DNA from: Ureibacillus galli | GTDB lineage: Bacteria > Bacillota > Bacilli > Bacillales_A > Planococcaceae | NCBI RefSeq assembly: GCF_014836845.1 | Contig: NZ_JACSQA010000013.1 | Coordinates: 1-64,000, forward strand | Length of the DNA stretch: 64,000 nucleotides | Reading direction: 5' to 3' | In this document: positions 8,012-16,029 of the stretch, in pieces | Layout of the letters: every line of letters starts with the position of its first letter | Numbering within the stretch: position 1 is the stretch's first letter | Translations under genes and position numbers: made by a program | The notes under the pieces: generated by a model | What the model was told of the DNA's origin: nothing | Seen by the model: only the letters and a program-made list of their open reading frames with translations | Databases searched by the model: none

Positions 8012-8548
8012 ATGAAGAGTATTGCAGTTGATATGGATCAAGTAATAGCGGATTTTTTAGGTAAAGCAACGAAAGCTTTTCAAGAGCGTTTTAATATTTC
8101 GGTTTCTAAAGAAGACTTTGACGTAGCAAAAATTGAAGCCCAATATCCTGAATTGGCGCATCAGTTTTATTTAATGATTAATGAACCTGATTTTTTTAGA
8201 GATTTCGAATTGGAAGATCAGGATGCTGTCCCTGTATTAAAAGAATTGAGTGAGCACTATGAAATTTATATTGCGACAGCAGCAATGGATGTGCCGGGTT
8301 GCTTCAATGCTAAATATGAATGGTTATTGGAACATTTTCCATTTTTAAACCCCGCCTATTTTATATTCTGCGGAGATAAGAAGGTCGTAAAGGCAGATTA
8401 TTTAATCGATGATAATGTAAAGCAACTTCAATCCTTTACAGGAGAAGGGATTTTATATTCCCAAAGTTATAATGAGTATTGCACGGAATTTAAACGTGTT
8501 CATAATTGGCAAGAAATTCGAACTTTATTTTTACCAGTAAAGCAATAA
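8012..8548 (+). CDS. 5'(3')-deoxyribonucleotidase, NT5C type
   Basis: A 178-residue HAD-superfamily phosphatase of the NT5C type. Motif I is VDMDQVIADF near residues 5-14, where the first Asp is the nucleophile. Motif II is the Thr in YIATAAM, and LIDDNVKQL is the C-terminal acidic motif. It should remove phosphate from deoxyribonucleoside monophosphates. I chose ATG 8012 because TTTGGAGG lies 6-10 nt before it; the longer TTG start at 8000 overlaps that site. The gene stands alone between the TRAP and phosphonate operons. Confidence 0.8.
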   Translation: MKSIAVDMDQVIADFLGKATKAFQERFNISVSKEDFDVAKIEAQYPELAHQFYLMINEPDFFRDFELEDQDAVPVLKELSEHYEIYIATAAMDVPGCFNAKYEWLLEHFPFLNPAYFIFCGDKKVVKADYLIDDNVKQLQSFTGEGILYSQSYNEYCTEFKRVHNWQEIRTLFLPVKQ

Positions 8549-8620
8549 GTAGGATAACATTGTTCACCAAATTTTAACCCCATTCATTGTAGGTTAGAAG
8601 GAAGAGATTGAGGTGAAATT

Positions 8621-9352
8621 ATGGATAACATCGATGTGCGAGACTATTTATTAGAAAAAATTCAAAATTGTCATTGCGAAGAAGGTCTTAAATTACCAAG
8701 TGAAAATAAATTAGCTGCAATGTTTTCTATTCCCCGTAAACGAATCCGAGACGTATATTTAGATTTAGAACAAATGGGGATGATTGAATCAAAACAAGGA
8801 ATTGGTCATTTTGTAAAACCGAAACGTAAATTATTAGATATCGTTCTAACTGGGGATGTTAGTTTTAGTGAAAAAATGAAGCAGCAAACGAAGGATTATA
8901 AGTCTGTTTTAACAAGGCTGGAGCAAATCGAAATGTCTAATTTGGAATATCCCCATATAGAATTTGCTCATTGTAAGACCCTTTATATTATTGAAAGATT
9001 ACGTTTTGTCGATGGTGAACCTGCTGCACTCCATCGTTCCTATGTAAATGCAGATCTTTTTCCTGAAATAAAAAAAGAGCGTAGTCAATTATCCTCCATC
9101 TACCAATTTTATAAAACCCACGGTATTGAAAACTTCGAAAGTTCATTTACAAGACTTTCAACTATTTTCCCAGGTAAGTATGAACGGATGATGCTTCACT
9201 GTGAAAATTTAGTCCCTATCATTTTAGTTGAATCGGACAACTGGAATAAAGATGATAATGTTCAATTAGAATATACGGAAATATTATATCGAAGCGACCG
9301 CTTCTCCTTCCAATTAACGAATACTCAAAAAGAAAAAGGATGTCTCTGTTAA
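8621..9352 (+). CDS. phnF: GntR/HutC family regulator of phosphonate genes
   Basis: A 243-residue regulator with an N-terminal GntR winged helix (LPSENKLAAMFSIPRKRIRDVYLDLEQMGMI) and a C-terminal UTRA effector domain (YIIERLRFVDGEPAALHRSYV). This is the HutC/PhnF architecture. Its place immediately before phnG, same strand, suggests control of the C-P lyase genes; the effector and direction of control are not shown by the sequence. The end of the reading frame lies inside a terminator, so phnG needs read-through or its own promoter. A candidate operator lies before phnD at 15984-16001. Confidence 0.85.
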   Translation: MDNIDVRDYLLEKIQNCHCEEGLKLPSENKLAAMFSIPRKRIRDVYLDLEQMGMIESKQGIGHFVKPKRKLLDIVLTGDVSFSEKMKQQTKDYKSVLTRLEQIEMSNLEYPHIEFAHCKTLYIIERLRFVDGEPAALHRSYVNADLFPEIKKERSQLSSIYQFYKTHGIENFESSFTRLSTIFPGKYERMMLHCENLVPIILVESDNWNKDDNVQLEYTEILYRSDRFSFQLTNTQKEKGCLC

Positions 9353-9371
9353 AAGAGGCATCCTTTTTTCC
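9333..9371 (+). terminator. Terminator between phnF and phnG
   Basis: Stem AAAAAGGATG-CTCT / AGAG-CATCCTTTTT with one mismatch pair (T-G) and a run of T. The 5' arm includes the last codons of the regulator gene. Confidence 0.8.
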
Positions 9372-9450
9372 TTTTTACAAAAACTTCACACTAGCTTAAT
9401 GGTCTTCTACTTGGCGACAAGATACATTTGCATTGAAAGGGGTGCAAAAG

Positions 9451-9873
9451 ATGAAAAGAGCTTTAAGAACAAAACTATTAATTGAAGTAGGAAGAAATGA
9501 AGCGATTCAATTTGCAAATGAAATTTCAACAAAGTATCAAGTGGAAGAAATTCAAGCACCAAAATTAGGCTTAACGATGATTAAGATGCGAGAGTCGGCA
9601 CAGCAATCGTTATTTTATATAGGAGAAGTATTAGTTACAGAAACGAAAGTGAAAATTGTCGAAAGTTTTGGAATTGGCGTAGTGATGGAAGATGATGAAG
9701 GATTATCCCGTGCATTAGCGATAGTTGATGCGGCTTATAAAGAAAATTTACCAGAGACGCAAAATTGGCAAGGGGAGTTCGAAAAGCTAGAACAACGCTA
9801 TCAACAACAATTACAGCAATTAAAATGTTCCATCGAGCGGACAAAAGTTAATTTCGAAACAATGAAAATTTAA
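9451..9873 (+). CDS. phnG: C-P lyase subunit PhnG
   Basis: A 140-residue subunit of the carbon-phosphorus lyase core complex PhnGHIJ. The pattern RGNEAIQFANEISTKY-like start, LGLTMIKMRESAQQSLFYIGEVLVTE and GIGVVMEDD fits PhnG. With PhnI it transfers the methylphosphonate-bearing group onto the ribose of ATP. ATG 9451 is preferred over the TTG at 9433 because GAAAGGGGTGC lies just upstream. It is followed after 12 nt by phnH. Confidence 0.92.
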   Translation: MKRALRTKLLIEVGRNEAIQFANEISTKYQVEEIQAPKLGLTMIKMRESAQQSLFYIGEVLVTETKVKIVESFGIGVVMEDDEGLSRALAIVDAAYKENLPETQNWQGEFEKLEQRYQQQLQQLKCSIERTKVNFETMKI

Positions 9874-9885
9874 GGAGGCGTACAA

Positions 9886-10449
9886 ATGGATGAACATCGT
9901 ACACAACGTACATTCCGAAAGATATTGGAGGCTATGACCTTTCCCGGGAAGATTGTTCAGTTGGAACAAAGTCCAAACGAACTATCTCCTTTATATTCGC
10001 AAACAGTACTTGTTTGCCAAACCCTTTTAGATGGCGAAGTAACGTTTGCGGTAATAGGTGAAAAGAAGGTTAGTCAATCAATTCAAGCATATACAGGAAG
10101 TCACGAAGCAAAAGTAGAAGAGGCAGATTTCATTATTATTCCGAATACGGTAGATTCCAATGAGATTGCTGATTTAAAAGTAGCGAAAAAGGGTGACCTT
10201 TTGAATCCGCAAAAGTCAGCAACGTTATTTTTTGAAGTCGACAATTTAATGGATGGAATACAGCTGGAATTAATGGGGCCCGGCATTAAAGATAAAACGG
10301 TCATTCATGCGGATATTTCTAAGGGTTTTCTAAAAATAAGAGATGAGTTAAATGCTGAATATCCCCTTGGCATTGATGTCCTATTTATCGACCGAAGTGG
10401 CTATGGGATGGCACTACCAAGAACGACAAAGGTAACGGAGGTGAAGTAA
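9886..10449 (+). CDS. phnH: C-P lyase subunit PhnH
   Basis: A 187-residue PhnH family protein. It starts HRTQRTFRKILEAMTFPGKIVQLE and ends GIDVLFIDRSGYGMALPRTTKV, matching the PhnH family. PhnH belongs to the C-P lyase core and is required for the first step of phosphonate breakdown, though its exact chemistry is unclear. RBS AAGGAGGCG. It is 2 nt upstream of phnI. Confidence 0.93.
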   Translation: MDEHRTQRTFRKILEAMTFPGKIVQLEQSPNELSPLYSQTVLVCQTLLDGEVTFAVIGEKKVSQSIQAYTGSHEAKVEEADFIIIPNTVDSNEIADLKVAKKGDLLNPQKSATLFFEVDNLMDGIQLELMGPGIKDKTVIHADISKGFLKIRDELNAEYPLGIDVLFIDRSGYGMALPRTTKVTEVK

Positions 10450-10451
10450 AG

Positions 10452-11543
10452 ATGGGGTATGTAGCAGTAACAGGTGGACAGGAAGCGATCGAGGCTTCCC
10501 TTCAACATTTAACCTATGAACGTATTAAAGAAGGGAAATTCATTGATGTTGAATCGATTAAAGCAACAATGCGAGGTTTCTTAGATCAAGTGATGTCAGA
10601 AAGCAGTCTTTATAGTGAGCGTCTTGCCGCATTAGCTATGAAACAAAGTGAAGGTAATGTAGAAGAGGCAGTATTTTTGTTACGAGCCCACCGCTCCACT
10701 TTACCGAGACTATATTATTCTACTGTAACGGATGCTAGAGATATGTTCGTCATTCGTCGTATATCAGCGAGTTTTAAAGATATACCAGGAGGTCAAATTC
10801 TAGGGGCATCCCACGACTATTTGCATCGCTTACTAGATTTTTCTTTAGTAGAGGAAACAGAACAAGACGTCTTAAGAAAAAAAGCAGAATTCGAGGCAAT
10901 CGAAGTACCTGAGGAAAGTTCGTTACCTTTAGAAAAACTACCTAAAGTAATGGATTATTTACGAAAAGAAGGTCTCATTAATGAATTTCCTTTAAATGAT
11001 GAAGAACCCGATGATATTACGAAGGAAAGCTTAACTTTTCCAAGTAGTCGGAGCGAACGTCTTCAAATTTTAACCCGTGGCCAAACTGGGACGGTCACTT
11101 CCCTTGGTTATGCTGGTTTGCGCGGTTACGGATCTTCCCATCCGAACGTAGGGGAAGTGCGAGTAGGTTATCAACCAATCCATATTGCTTTAGATGAAGA
11201 AGGAGAAGAATATTACATTGGCTCCATTAAATTGACGGAAGTTGAGTCGTTTATTCCGGCTAATGTCAGTGAAGATGGTAAAGAAGTTTTAGAGTTTGAT
11301 ATCGGTTACGGTGCTTGCTTTGGTCAAAATGAAACGAAAGCAATTGCCATGTCGATATTAGATCATGCTTTAGAAAACCCGGAAAAAATACCCATTCATG
11401 ATGAGGAATTTGTTCTCCTTCACGTAGATACGGTGGAATCAACTGGATTTATCTCTCATTTGAAGTTACCCCATTATGTAACATTCCAATCAAAATTGGA
11501 GCAAATTCGGAAAATTAAAAGGGAAGGTGTCACGAATGAGTAA
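10452..11543 (+). CDS. phnI: C-P lyase subunit PhnI
   Basis: A 363-residue PhnI. PhnI acts as a nucleosidase and with PhnG, PhnH and PhnL couples phosphonate to C1 of ribose 5-triphosphate. Seen here: MGYVAVTGGQEAI at the start, LGYAGLRGYGSSHP in the middle, and HLKLPHYVTFQ near residues 338-350, whose histidines correspond to the metal-binding pair of the E. coli complex. Its last 8 nt overlap the phnJ start, consistent with stoichiometric translation. Confidence 0.94.
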   Translation: MGYVAVTGGQEAIEASLQHLTYERIKEGKFIDVESIKATMRGFLDQVMSESSLYSERLAALAMKQSEGNVEEAVFLLRAHRSTLPRLYYSTVTDARDMFVIRRISASFKDIPGGQILGASHDYLHRLLDFSLVEETEQDVLRKKAEFEAIEVPEESSLPLEKLPKVMDYLRKEGLINEFPLNDEEPDDITKESLTFPSSRSERLQILTRGQTGTVTSLGYAGLRGYGSSHPNVGEVRVGYQPIHIALDEEGEEYYIGSIKLTEVESFIPANVSEDGKEVLEFDIGYGACFGQNETKAIAMSILDHALENPEKIPIHDEEFVLLHVDTVESTGFISHLKLPHYVTFQSKLEQIRKIKREGVTNE

Positions 11544-12387
11544 ATTTCCTTTCGCATTTTTAGATGAGCAATCGAAAAAAGAAATACGACGAGCGGTTTT
11601 AAAGGGAGTGGCTATCCCTGGTTATCAAGTTCCTTTTGCTTCAAGAGAAATGCCCATTGGTCGGGGATGGGGGACGGGAGGACTTCAAATAACCCTTGCC
11701 CTAGTTGGACAAAGGGATGTGTTAAAAGTCATTGACCAAGGTTCTGATGAGTCAGTGAATGCCGTTAATATAAAGAAATTAGTGCAAGGCACAACAGGGA
11801 TTGAAACAACGATTCATACAAAGGAGGCGACTTTAATTCAGTCCCGTCACCGAATACCGGAAGTGCCATTAAGAAGTGATCAAATTATGATTTTGCAAGT
11901 TCCTGAGCCAGAGCCTCTTCGTTCAGTGGAGCGAAGTGAGTTCAAGACAAAACAGTTACATGCAGAGAGAGAATATAGCGGAGCATGGTTGTTACTGTTT
12001 GAACAGATTATGCGCTATAACCAAACGTCTCAAGGAGCGGATTATCCGGTGTTAGTACATGATCGTTATGTCATGAATCCGAGTCCAATTCCCCGATTCG
12101 ATAATCCGAAAATTCATAATAGTGACGCCCTAATACTATTTGGAGCTGGACGAGAGAAGAAAATTTATGCAGTACCTCCTTATACAAAGGTAGAATCGTT
12201 AGCCTTTGATGATTATCCTTTTGAAATTGAAAAATTTGAAGGGAAGGCATGTAAAGTTACTGGATTAACCGATGTATTCCTAGATGAATTAACCGATGAG
12301 CAAACGGGAGAAACGTATTATTTATGTAATGATACGAGCTTTATGCAGGAATATTTAGAGAAGCGGGGGACTGTTCATGTTCGATAA
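11536..12387 (+). CDS. phnJ: C-P lyase subunit PhnJ, cluster cysteines incomplete
   Basis: A 283-residue homologue of PhnJ, the radical-SAM subunit that breaks the C-P bond. The fold signature is clear: AIPGYQVPF with the glycine-radical position G29, GWGTGGLQ, ALILFGAGREKKIYAVPPYTKVESL. In E. coli, C241, C244, C266 and C272 (three cluster ligands plus the thiyl residue) act in catalysis. Aligned without gaps backwards from the C-terminal motif, these positions here are C239, T242, C264 and M270, and the protein has no other cysteine. Activity by the known mechanism is therefore doubtful unless ligands come from elsewhere. I chose ATG 11536 (behind GGGAAGG) over the GTG at 11527. It overlaps phnI by 8 nt and phnK by 11 nt. 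Confidence 0.9.
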   Translation: MSKFPFAFLDEQSKKEIRRAVLKGVAIPGYQVPFASREMPIGRGWGTGGLQITLALVGQRDVLKVIDQGSDESVNAVNIKKLVQGTTGIETTIHTKEATLIQSRHRIPEVPLRSDQIMILQVPEPEPLRSVERSEFKTKQLHAEREYSGAWLLLFEQIMRYNQTSQGADYPVLVHDRYVMNPSPIPRFDNPKIHNSDALILFGAGREKKIYAVPPYTKVESLAFDDYPFEIEKFEGKACKVTGLTDVFLDELTDEQTGETYYLCNDTSFMQEYLEKRGTVHVR

Positions 12388-13213
12388 ACCAATTTTACAA
12401 ATAAAAAATTTATCGAAGCAATACGGTGAAGGGTGTTCTTATTGCCAACATGAAAATGCAAAGTTAGAACGAAATTTCTGTCCAGTTTGTAAAACGGTCT
12501 ATGCATGTAAAAATATTTCCCTCGATCTACACCGGGGTGAAATTTTAGGGATTGTTGGTGAAAGTGGTAGTGGTAAGTCAACATTAATGAAATGTTTATA
12601 CTTCGATGAAGAAACGACAACAGGGGAAGGCTTTTTAACGGATTATTTTAATGGAAATGAAAATATTTTTACCCAGTCCGGACAGCAAAAAAGATTTATC
12701 CGCAACTCATTATTAGGAATGGTTTATCAAAATCCGATGCTAGGCTTAAAGATGGACTTTTCATCTATTAGTAATATTGCAGAAAAACAAATAGCAGCCG
12801 GTAATCGTAATGTGAAACAAATGGTAGATCGAAGTAATGCGTTATTAGACAAAGTAAATATTTCCATTAAACGAAGTAAAGAACCACCTAAAAATTTCTC
12901 TGGCGGTATGCAACAACGGGTCCAAATTGCAAAAGCATTATCTAGTAATCCACCAATTCTTTTGCTAGATGAAGTGACAACGGGATTGGATTTATCGGTT
13001 CAAGCAGCAGTGCTAGACTTGATTAAAACGATACAACGAGTTATGCAAATTTCAATGATAGTTGTGTCTCATGATTTAGCAGTCATTCGTATGCTAGCAG
13101 ATCGAACAGTCGTTATGCTAAATGGACAAATCATTGAAGAAGGCTTAACAGATCAAATTTTAGAAGACCCACAACATGCTTATACACAGCAACTTGTTTA
13201 CTCACTACTTTAG
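12377..13213 (+). CDS. phnK: PhnK ATPase with N-terminal Cys insert
   Basis: A 278-residue ABC-type ATPase; PhnK docks on PhnJ in the C-P lyase complex. Walker A is GESGSGKST, the signature is FSGGMQQR, Walker B is ILLLDEV and the switch is VSHD. Between the first beta strand and Walker A lies an insert with C20-x2-C23 and C35-x2-C38 plus C44, which looks like a zinc ribbon and is absent from E. coli PhnK. That is notable next to the cysteine-poor PhnJ. The start overlaps phnJ by 11 nt. Confidence 0.92.
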   Translation: MFDKPILQIKNLSKQYGEGCSYCQHENAKLERNFCPVCKTVYACKNISLDLHRGEILGIVGESGSGKSTLMKCLYFDEETTTGEGFLTDYFNGNENIFTQSGQQKRFIRNSLLGMVYQNPMLGLKMDFSSISNIAEKQIAAGNRNVKQMVDRSNALLDKVNISIKRSKEPPKNFSGGMQQRVQIAKALSSNPPILLLDEVTTGLDLSVQAAVLDLIKTIQRVMQISMIVVSHDLAVIRMLADRTVVMLNGQIIEEGLTDQILEDPQHAYTQQLVYSLL

Positions 13214-13224
13214 GAGGCGTCGTT

Positions 13225-14400
13225 ATGTTCATATTAACAAATGGCACGATCGTTACAGAAAAAGAGATGTTAAAACATCATGCAATCGTTGTAGAAAATG
13301 ATATCATCTCGAAAATTATTCATGAAAATGAAGTACAGCAATATGCCGATGCAGTTGTCATGGATGCCAACGGTGGATACATTTCTCCAGGCTTTGTGGA
13401 TATTCATTCTGATTATATTGAAACAATTGTATCACCTCGCCCAAATTCGATGATGGATATGACGTTAGGTTTGCGGGAAAGTGAACGTATTTTAATGACC
13501 CATGGGATTACGACGATTTTCCACTCTTTATCCTATTACGGTGATGATAAATACTCTCATAAAGCGATTCGCAATCCGGAAAATGTTCAAAAATGTGTTA
13601 ATGCCATCAATGACTCCCATCAAAGTCAGCATTTAATTCGCCACCGTTTACATGCCCGTTTTGAAATTGATTGTTTAGACCAATTGCCGGTGTTGATTGA
13701 AAACATTAAAGACGACAAAGTACACCTTTTATCTTTTATGGACCATACACCAGGGCAAGGACAATATCGCAATCTTGAAATTTATAAACAAATAATGCGC
13801 GGTTATCGAAATATGACAGAGCAAGAGGCGGATACGTTAATTGAAAGCCAAATTGAAAAAGAAAAAATAACCTTAGATCAAATAGAGGAAATTTGTAAGT
13901 TAGCGTTAGAAAGAAATATTGCGGTTGCTTCCCATGACGACGATGAAGTTGAAAAATTAAAACTTGTTAAATCCTATGGAACGACGATAAGTGAGTTTCC
14001 GATTACGTTAGATGTAGCAAAGGCTGCAAAGGCAATAGGACTTCAAACAATTGCTGGTGCGCCAAATATTTTACTTGGCGGTTCCCATTCAGGAAATCTA
14101 AGTGCGGCAGAGGCAATTCAAGCACGGGTAATCGATATTATTTGTAGCGATTACTATCCACCGGCAATGCTCCATGGCATTTTTGAAATGAACAATAAAT
14201 ACGAGGAAGATTTACATTATTTATTCCAATTAGTAACAATCAATCCAGCCCGTGCAGTTAATTTAGGGCATTTAATCGGGTCGATTGAAGAAAATAAAAA
14301 GGCAGATTTATTGATTATTGAGCAAATGGATGACGGTTACCCGACCATTACAACGACGATGGTTGATGGAAAAGTGATTATGCAAACAAATTATCGTTAG
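13225..14400 (+). CDS. phnM: PhnM triphosphate diphosphatase
   Basis: A 391-residue amidohydrolase-superfamily enzyme. PhnM removes diphosphate from alpha-D-ribose 1-methylphosphonate 5-triphosphate, giving the 5-phosphate that PhnJ cleaves. Seen here: SPGFVDIHSDYIE with the metal-binding His-x-Asp, FHSLSYYGD, HARFEI, ASHDDD and a C-terminal LGHLIGSIEENKKADLLI typical of the superfamily. RBS GGAGGCG. It lies between the two accessory ATPases phnK and phnL. Confidence 0.94.
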   Translation: MFILTNGTIVTEKEMLKHHAIVVENDIISKIIHENEVQQYADAVVMDANGGYISPGFVDIHSDYIETIVSPRPNSMMDMTLGLRESERILMTHGITTIFHSLSYYGDDKYSHKAIRNPENVQKCVNAINDSHQSQHLIRHRLHARFEIDCLDQLPVLIENIKDDKVHLLSFMDHTPGQGQYRNLEIYKQIMRGYRNMTEQEADTLIESQIEKEKITLDQIEEICKLALERNIAVASHDDDEVEKLKLVKSYGTTISEFPITLDVAKAAKAIGLQTIAGAPNILLGGSHSGNLSAAEAIQARVIDIICSDYYPPAMLHGIFEMNNKYEEDLHYLFQLVTINPARAVNLGHLIGSIEENKKADLLIIEQMDDGYPTITTTMVDGKVIMQTNYR

Positions 14401-14415
14401 CAGGGAGGGTTGTTT

Positions 14416-15114
14416 ATGATACAAGTCGAGAAATTACAAAAATATTTCACCATTCATCATTTAAATAAAAGGTTAAAGGCAATTGAGGATATTTCGTTTA
14501 CTGTAAAGAAAGGCCATTTTCTTGGAATCGTTGGAAAAAGTGGAAGTGGAAAATCTACTATTCTGAAAAGTATATATGGGACGTATCAGCCTCAGGCAGG
14601 TGCGATTTATTATGAGTCGGAAGAATTCGGAAACATCAATATTTTGTCGGCTACCCCTCGGGAAATGATTCATTTACGAAAATATGAAATTGGCTACGTT
14701 TCACAATTTTTATCTGTCATGCCGAGAACAACGGCATTTGAACTGGTCGAGCAATCTGCGTTGGAAGCAGGGATGAACAGCGAACAGGCGGTAAAAGAGG
14801 CTAAGGAAACATTAAAACATTTCGATTTAGATGAGTCGTTATGGCATAATTATCCGAATTATTTTTCAGGTGGGGAAAAATTACGCTTAAATATTGCTAG
14901 AGCTGTCATAAAAAAACCTCGTTTATTATTGTTAGATGAACCGACAGCAAGTTTAGACGATGCTTCAAAGCTAAAGGTGAGGGAATCCATTGAAAAACTG
15001 AAGCAGCAAGGCACAACACTAATTGGAATTTTTCATGATTTAGAATTTATGGAAGGTTTATGTGATGAGGTATTTACTATGCAGAAAGCGGTGGTGAATG
15101 CAGTTGAAAGTTGA
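14416..15114 (+). CDS. phnL: PhnL ABC-type ATPase
   Basis: A 232-residue ATPase with Walker A GKSGSGKST, signature FSGGEKLRLN, Walker B LLLLDEPTASLDD and FHDLEFMEG after it. PhnL pairs with PhnK on the C-P lyase core and is needed for the first coupling step. ATG 14416 is preferred over TTG 14410, with GGGAGGG 7 nt upstream. The last 17 nt overlap the PHP gene. Confidence 0.92.
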   Translation: MIQVEKLQKYFTIHHLNKRLKAIEDISFTVKKGHFLGIVGKSGSGKSTILKSIYGTYQPQAGAIYYESEEFGNINILSATPREMIHLRKYEIGYVSQFLSVMPRTTAFELVEQSALEAGMNSEQAVKEAKETLKHFDLDESLWHNYPNYFSGGEKLRLNIARAVIKKPRLLLLDEPTASLDDASKLKVRESIEKLKQQGTTLIGIFHDLEFMEGLCDEVFTMQKAVVNAVES

Positions 15115-15916
15115 CCTTCATATGCATAGTACCTATTCAGATGGGGCAGATACGATTGAGGAGTTATTTCAAAAAGCTAGCGCTAAAGGCTTAACGCACA
15201 TGAGTATTGTGGATCATGATACAACTGATCATATTGAACCTGCCTTTAACTTATCAAAAGAATACGGGATTCAATTTATTCCGGGGATTGAAATTTCCGC
15301 ATATGACTTCAAAAGAAATCGGAAGGTTCATATATTAGGCTACGATTTTAAACAAAATCATCATATTAAAGCATTATGTGATCCACTTTTACAAAAACGG
15401 CATAAGCATTCTTTATGGCAATTAAAGCAAATTATCTCTTCTGGAATTGATATTACGGAAGAACAAGTAATGTCTTTTGTAAAAGAGGGAGGCATTCTCT
15501 ATAAGCAACATATTATGAATGCTCTGACAGAGAGCCCTTTCAATTCTGAAAAGTACCAGACGTTATATAAATCATTATTTAAAGGTAATGGGGTAGCTTC
15601 CGGAGATATTGACTATTTAGACGCCTTCGAAGCAGTTAAAGCAATTGTGGCTGATGGAGGATATGCGGTTTGTGCTCATCCGGGGCAACTTGATTCCTAT
15701 GATATAGCAGAGGAGCTCGTTCCTTTTGGTTTAAAGGGGGTTGAGTCTACTCATCCTGATCATAGGGATGAACAAGTGGTTCGAATTGTAAAAATTGCAC
15801 GGGAACATCAACTATTTTTAACAGGTGGATCCGACGATCATGGGCGTTACGGCGCGGTTCTAAATAGCGAAAATTATATAGTAGAGAATATGGAGCATGT
15901 CCCGTTTATTAAATAG
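15098..15916 (+). CDS. PHP-family cyclic phosphodiesterase of the phn operon
   Basis: A 272-residue PHP phosphoesterase. Metal motifs are DLHMHSTYSDG (H7 and H9), IVDHDTTDH, GIEISA, CAHPG and GGSDDHG. From published work on an Eggerthella lenta PHP enzyme found in phn context, this family can hydrolyse 5-phosphoribosyl 1,2-cyclic phosphate, the product of PhnJ, all the way to ribose 5-phosphate and phosphate. Here no PhnP-type metallo-beta-lactamase or PhnN is encoded, so this gene is the obvious replacement. It overlaps phnL, placing it firmly in the operon. The family can also act on other phosphoesters. Confidence 0.82.
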   Translation: MQLKVDLHMHSTYSDGADTIEELFQKASAKGLTHMSIVDHDTTDHIEPAFNLSKEYGIQFIPGIEISAYDFKRNRKVHILGYDFKQNHHIKALCDPLLQKRHKHSLWQLKQIISSGIDITEEQVMSFVKEGGILYKQHIMNALTESPFNSEKYQTLYKSLFKGNGVASGDIDYLDAFEAVKAIVADGGYAVCAHPGQLDSYDIAEELVPFGLKGVESTHPDHRDEQVVRIVKIAREHQLFLTGGSDDHGRYGAVLNSENYIVENMEHVPFIK

Positions 15917-15983
15917 ATGTTAATAATTGTTAAGTGTTTTGGAGACTACTTTTTAACCGATAAATATATGTTTTAATAATTTG

Positions 15984-16001
15984 TGTAGAAGACAATCTAC
16001 A
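15984..16001. promoter_or_regulatory. Candidate operator before phnD
   Basis: A perfect inverted repeat TGTAGA-N6-TCTACA about 30 nt upstream of phnD. Its size suits a dimeric GntR-type regulator such as the one encoded at 8621. Assignment is inference. Confidence 0.35.
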
Positions 16002-16029
16002 AAAACTATGAAATTAAAGGGAGATTAAA

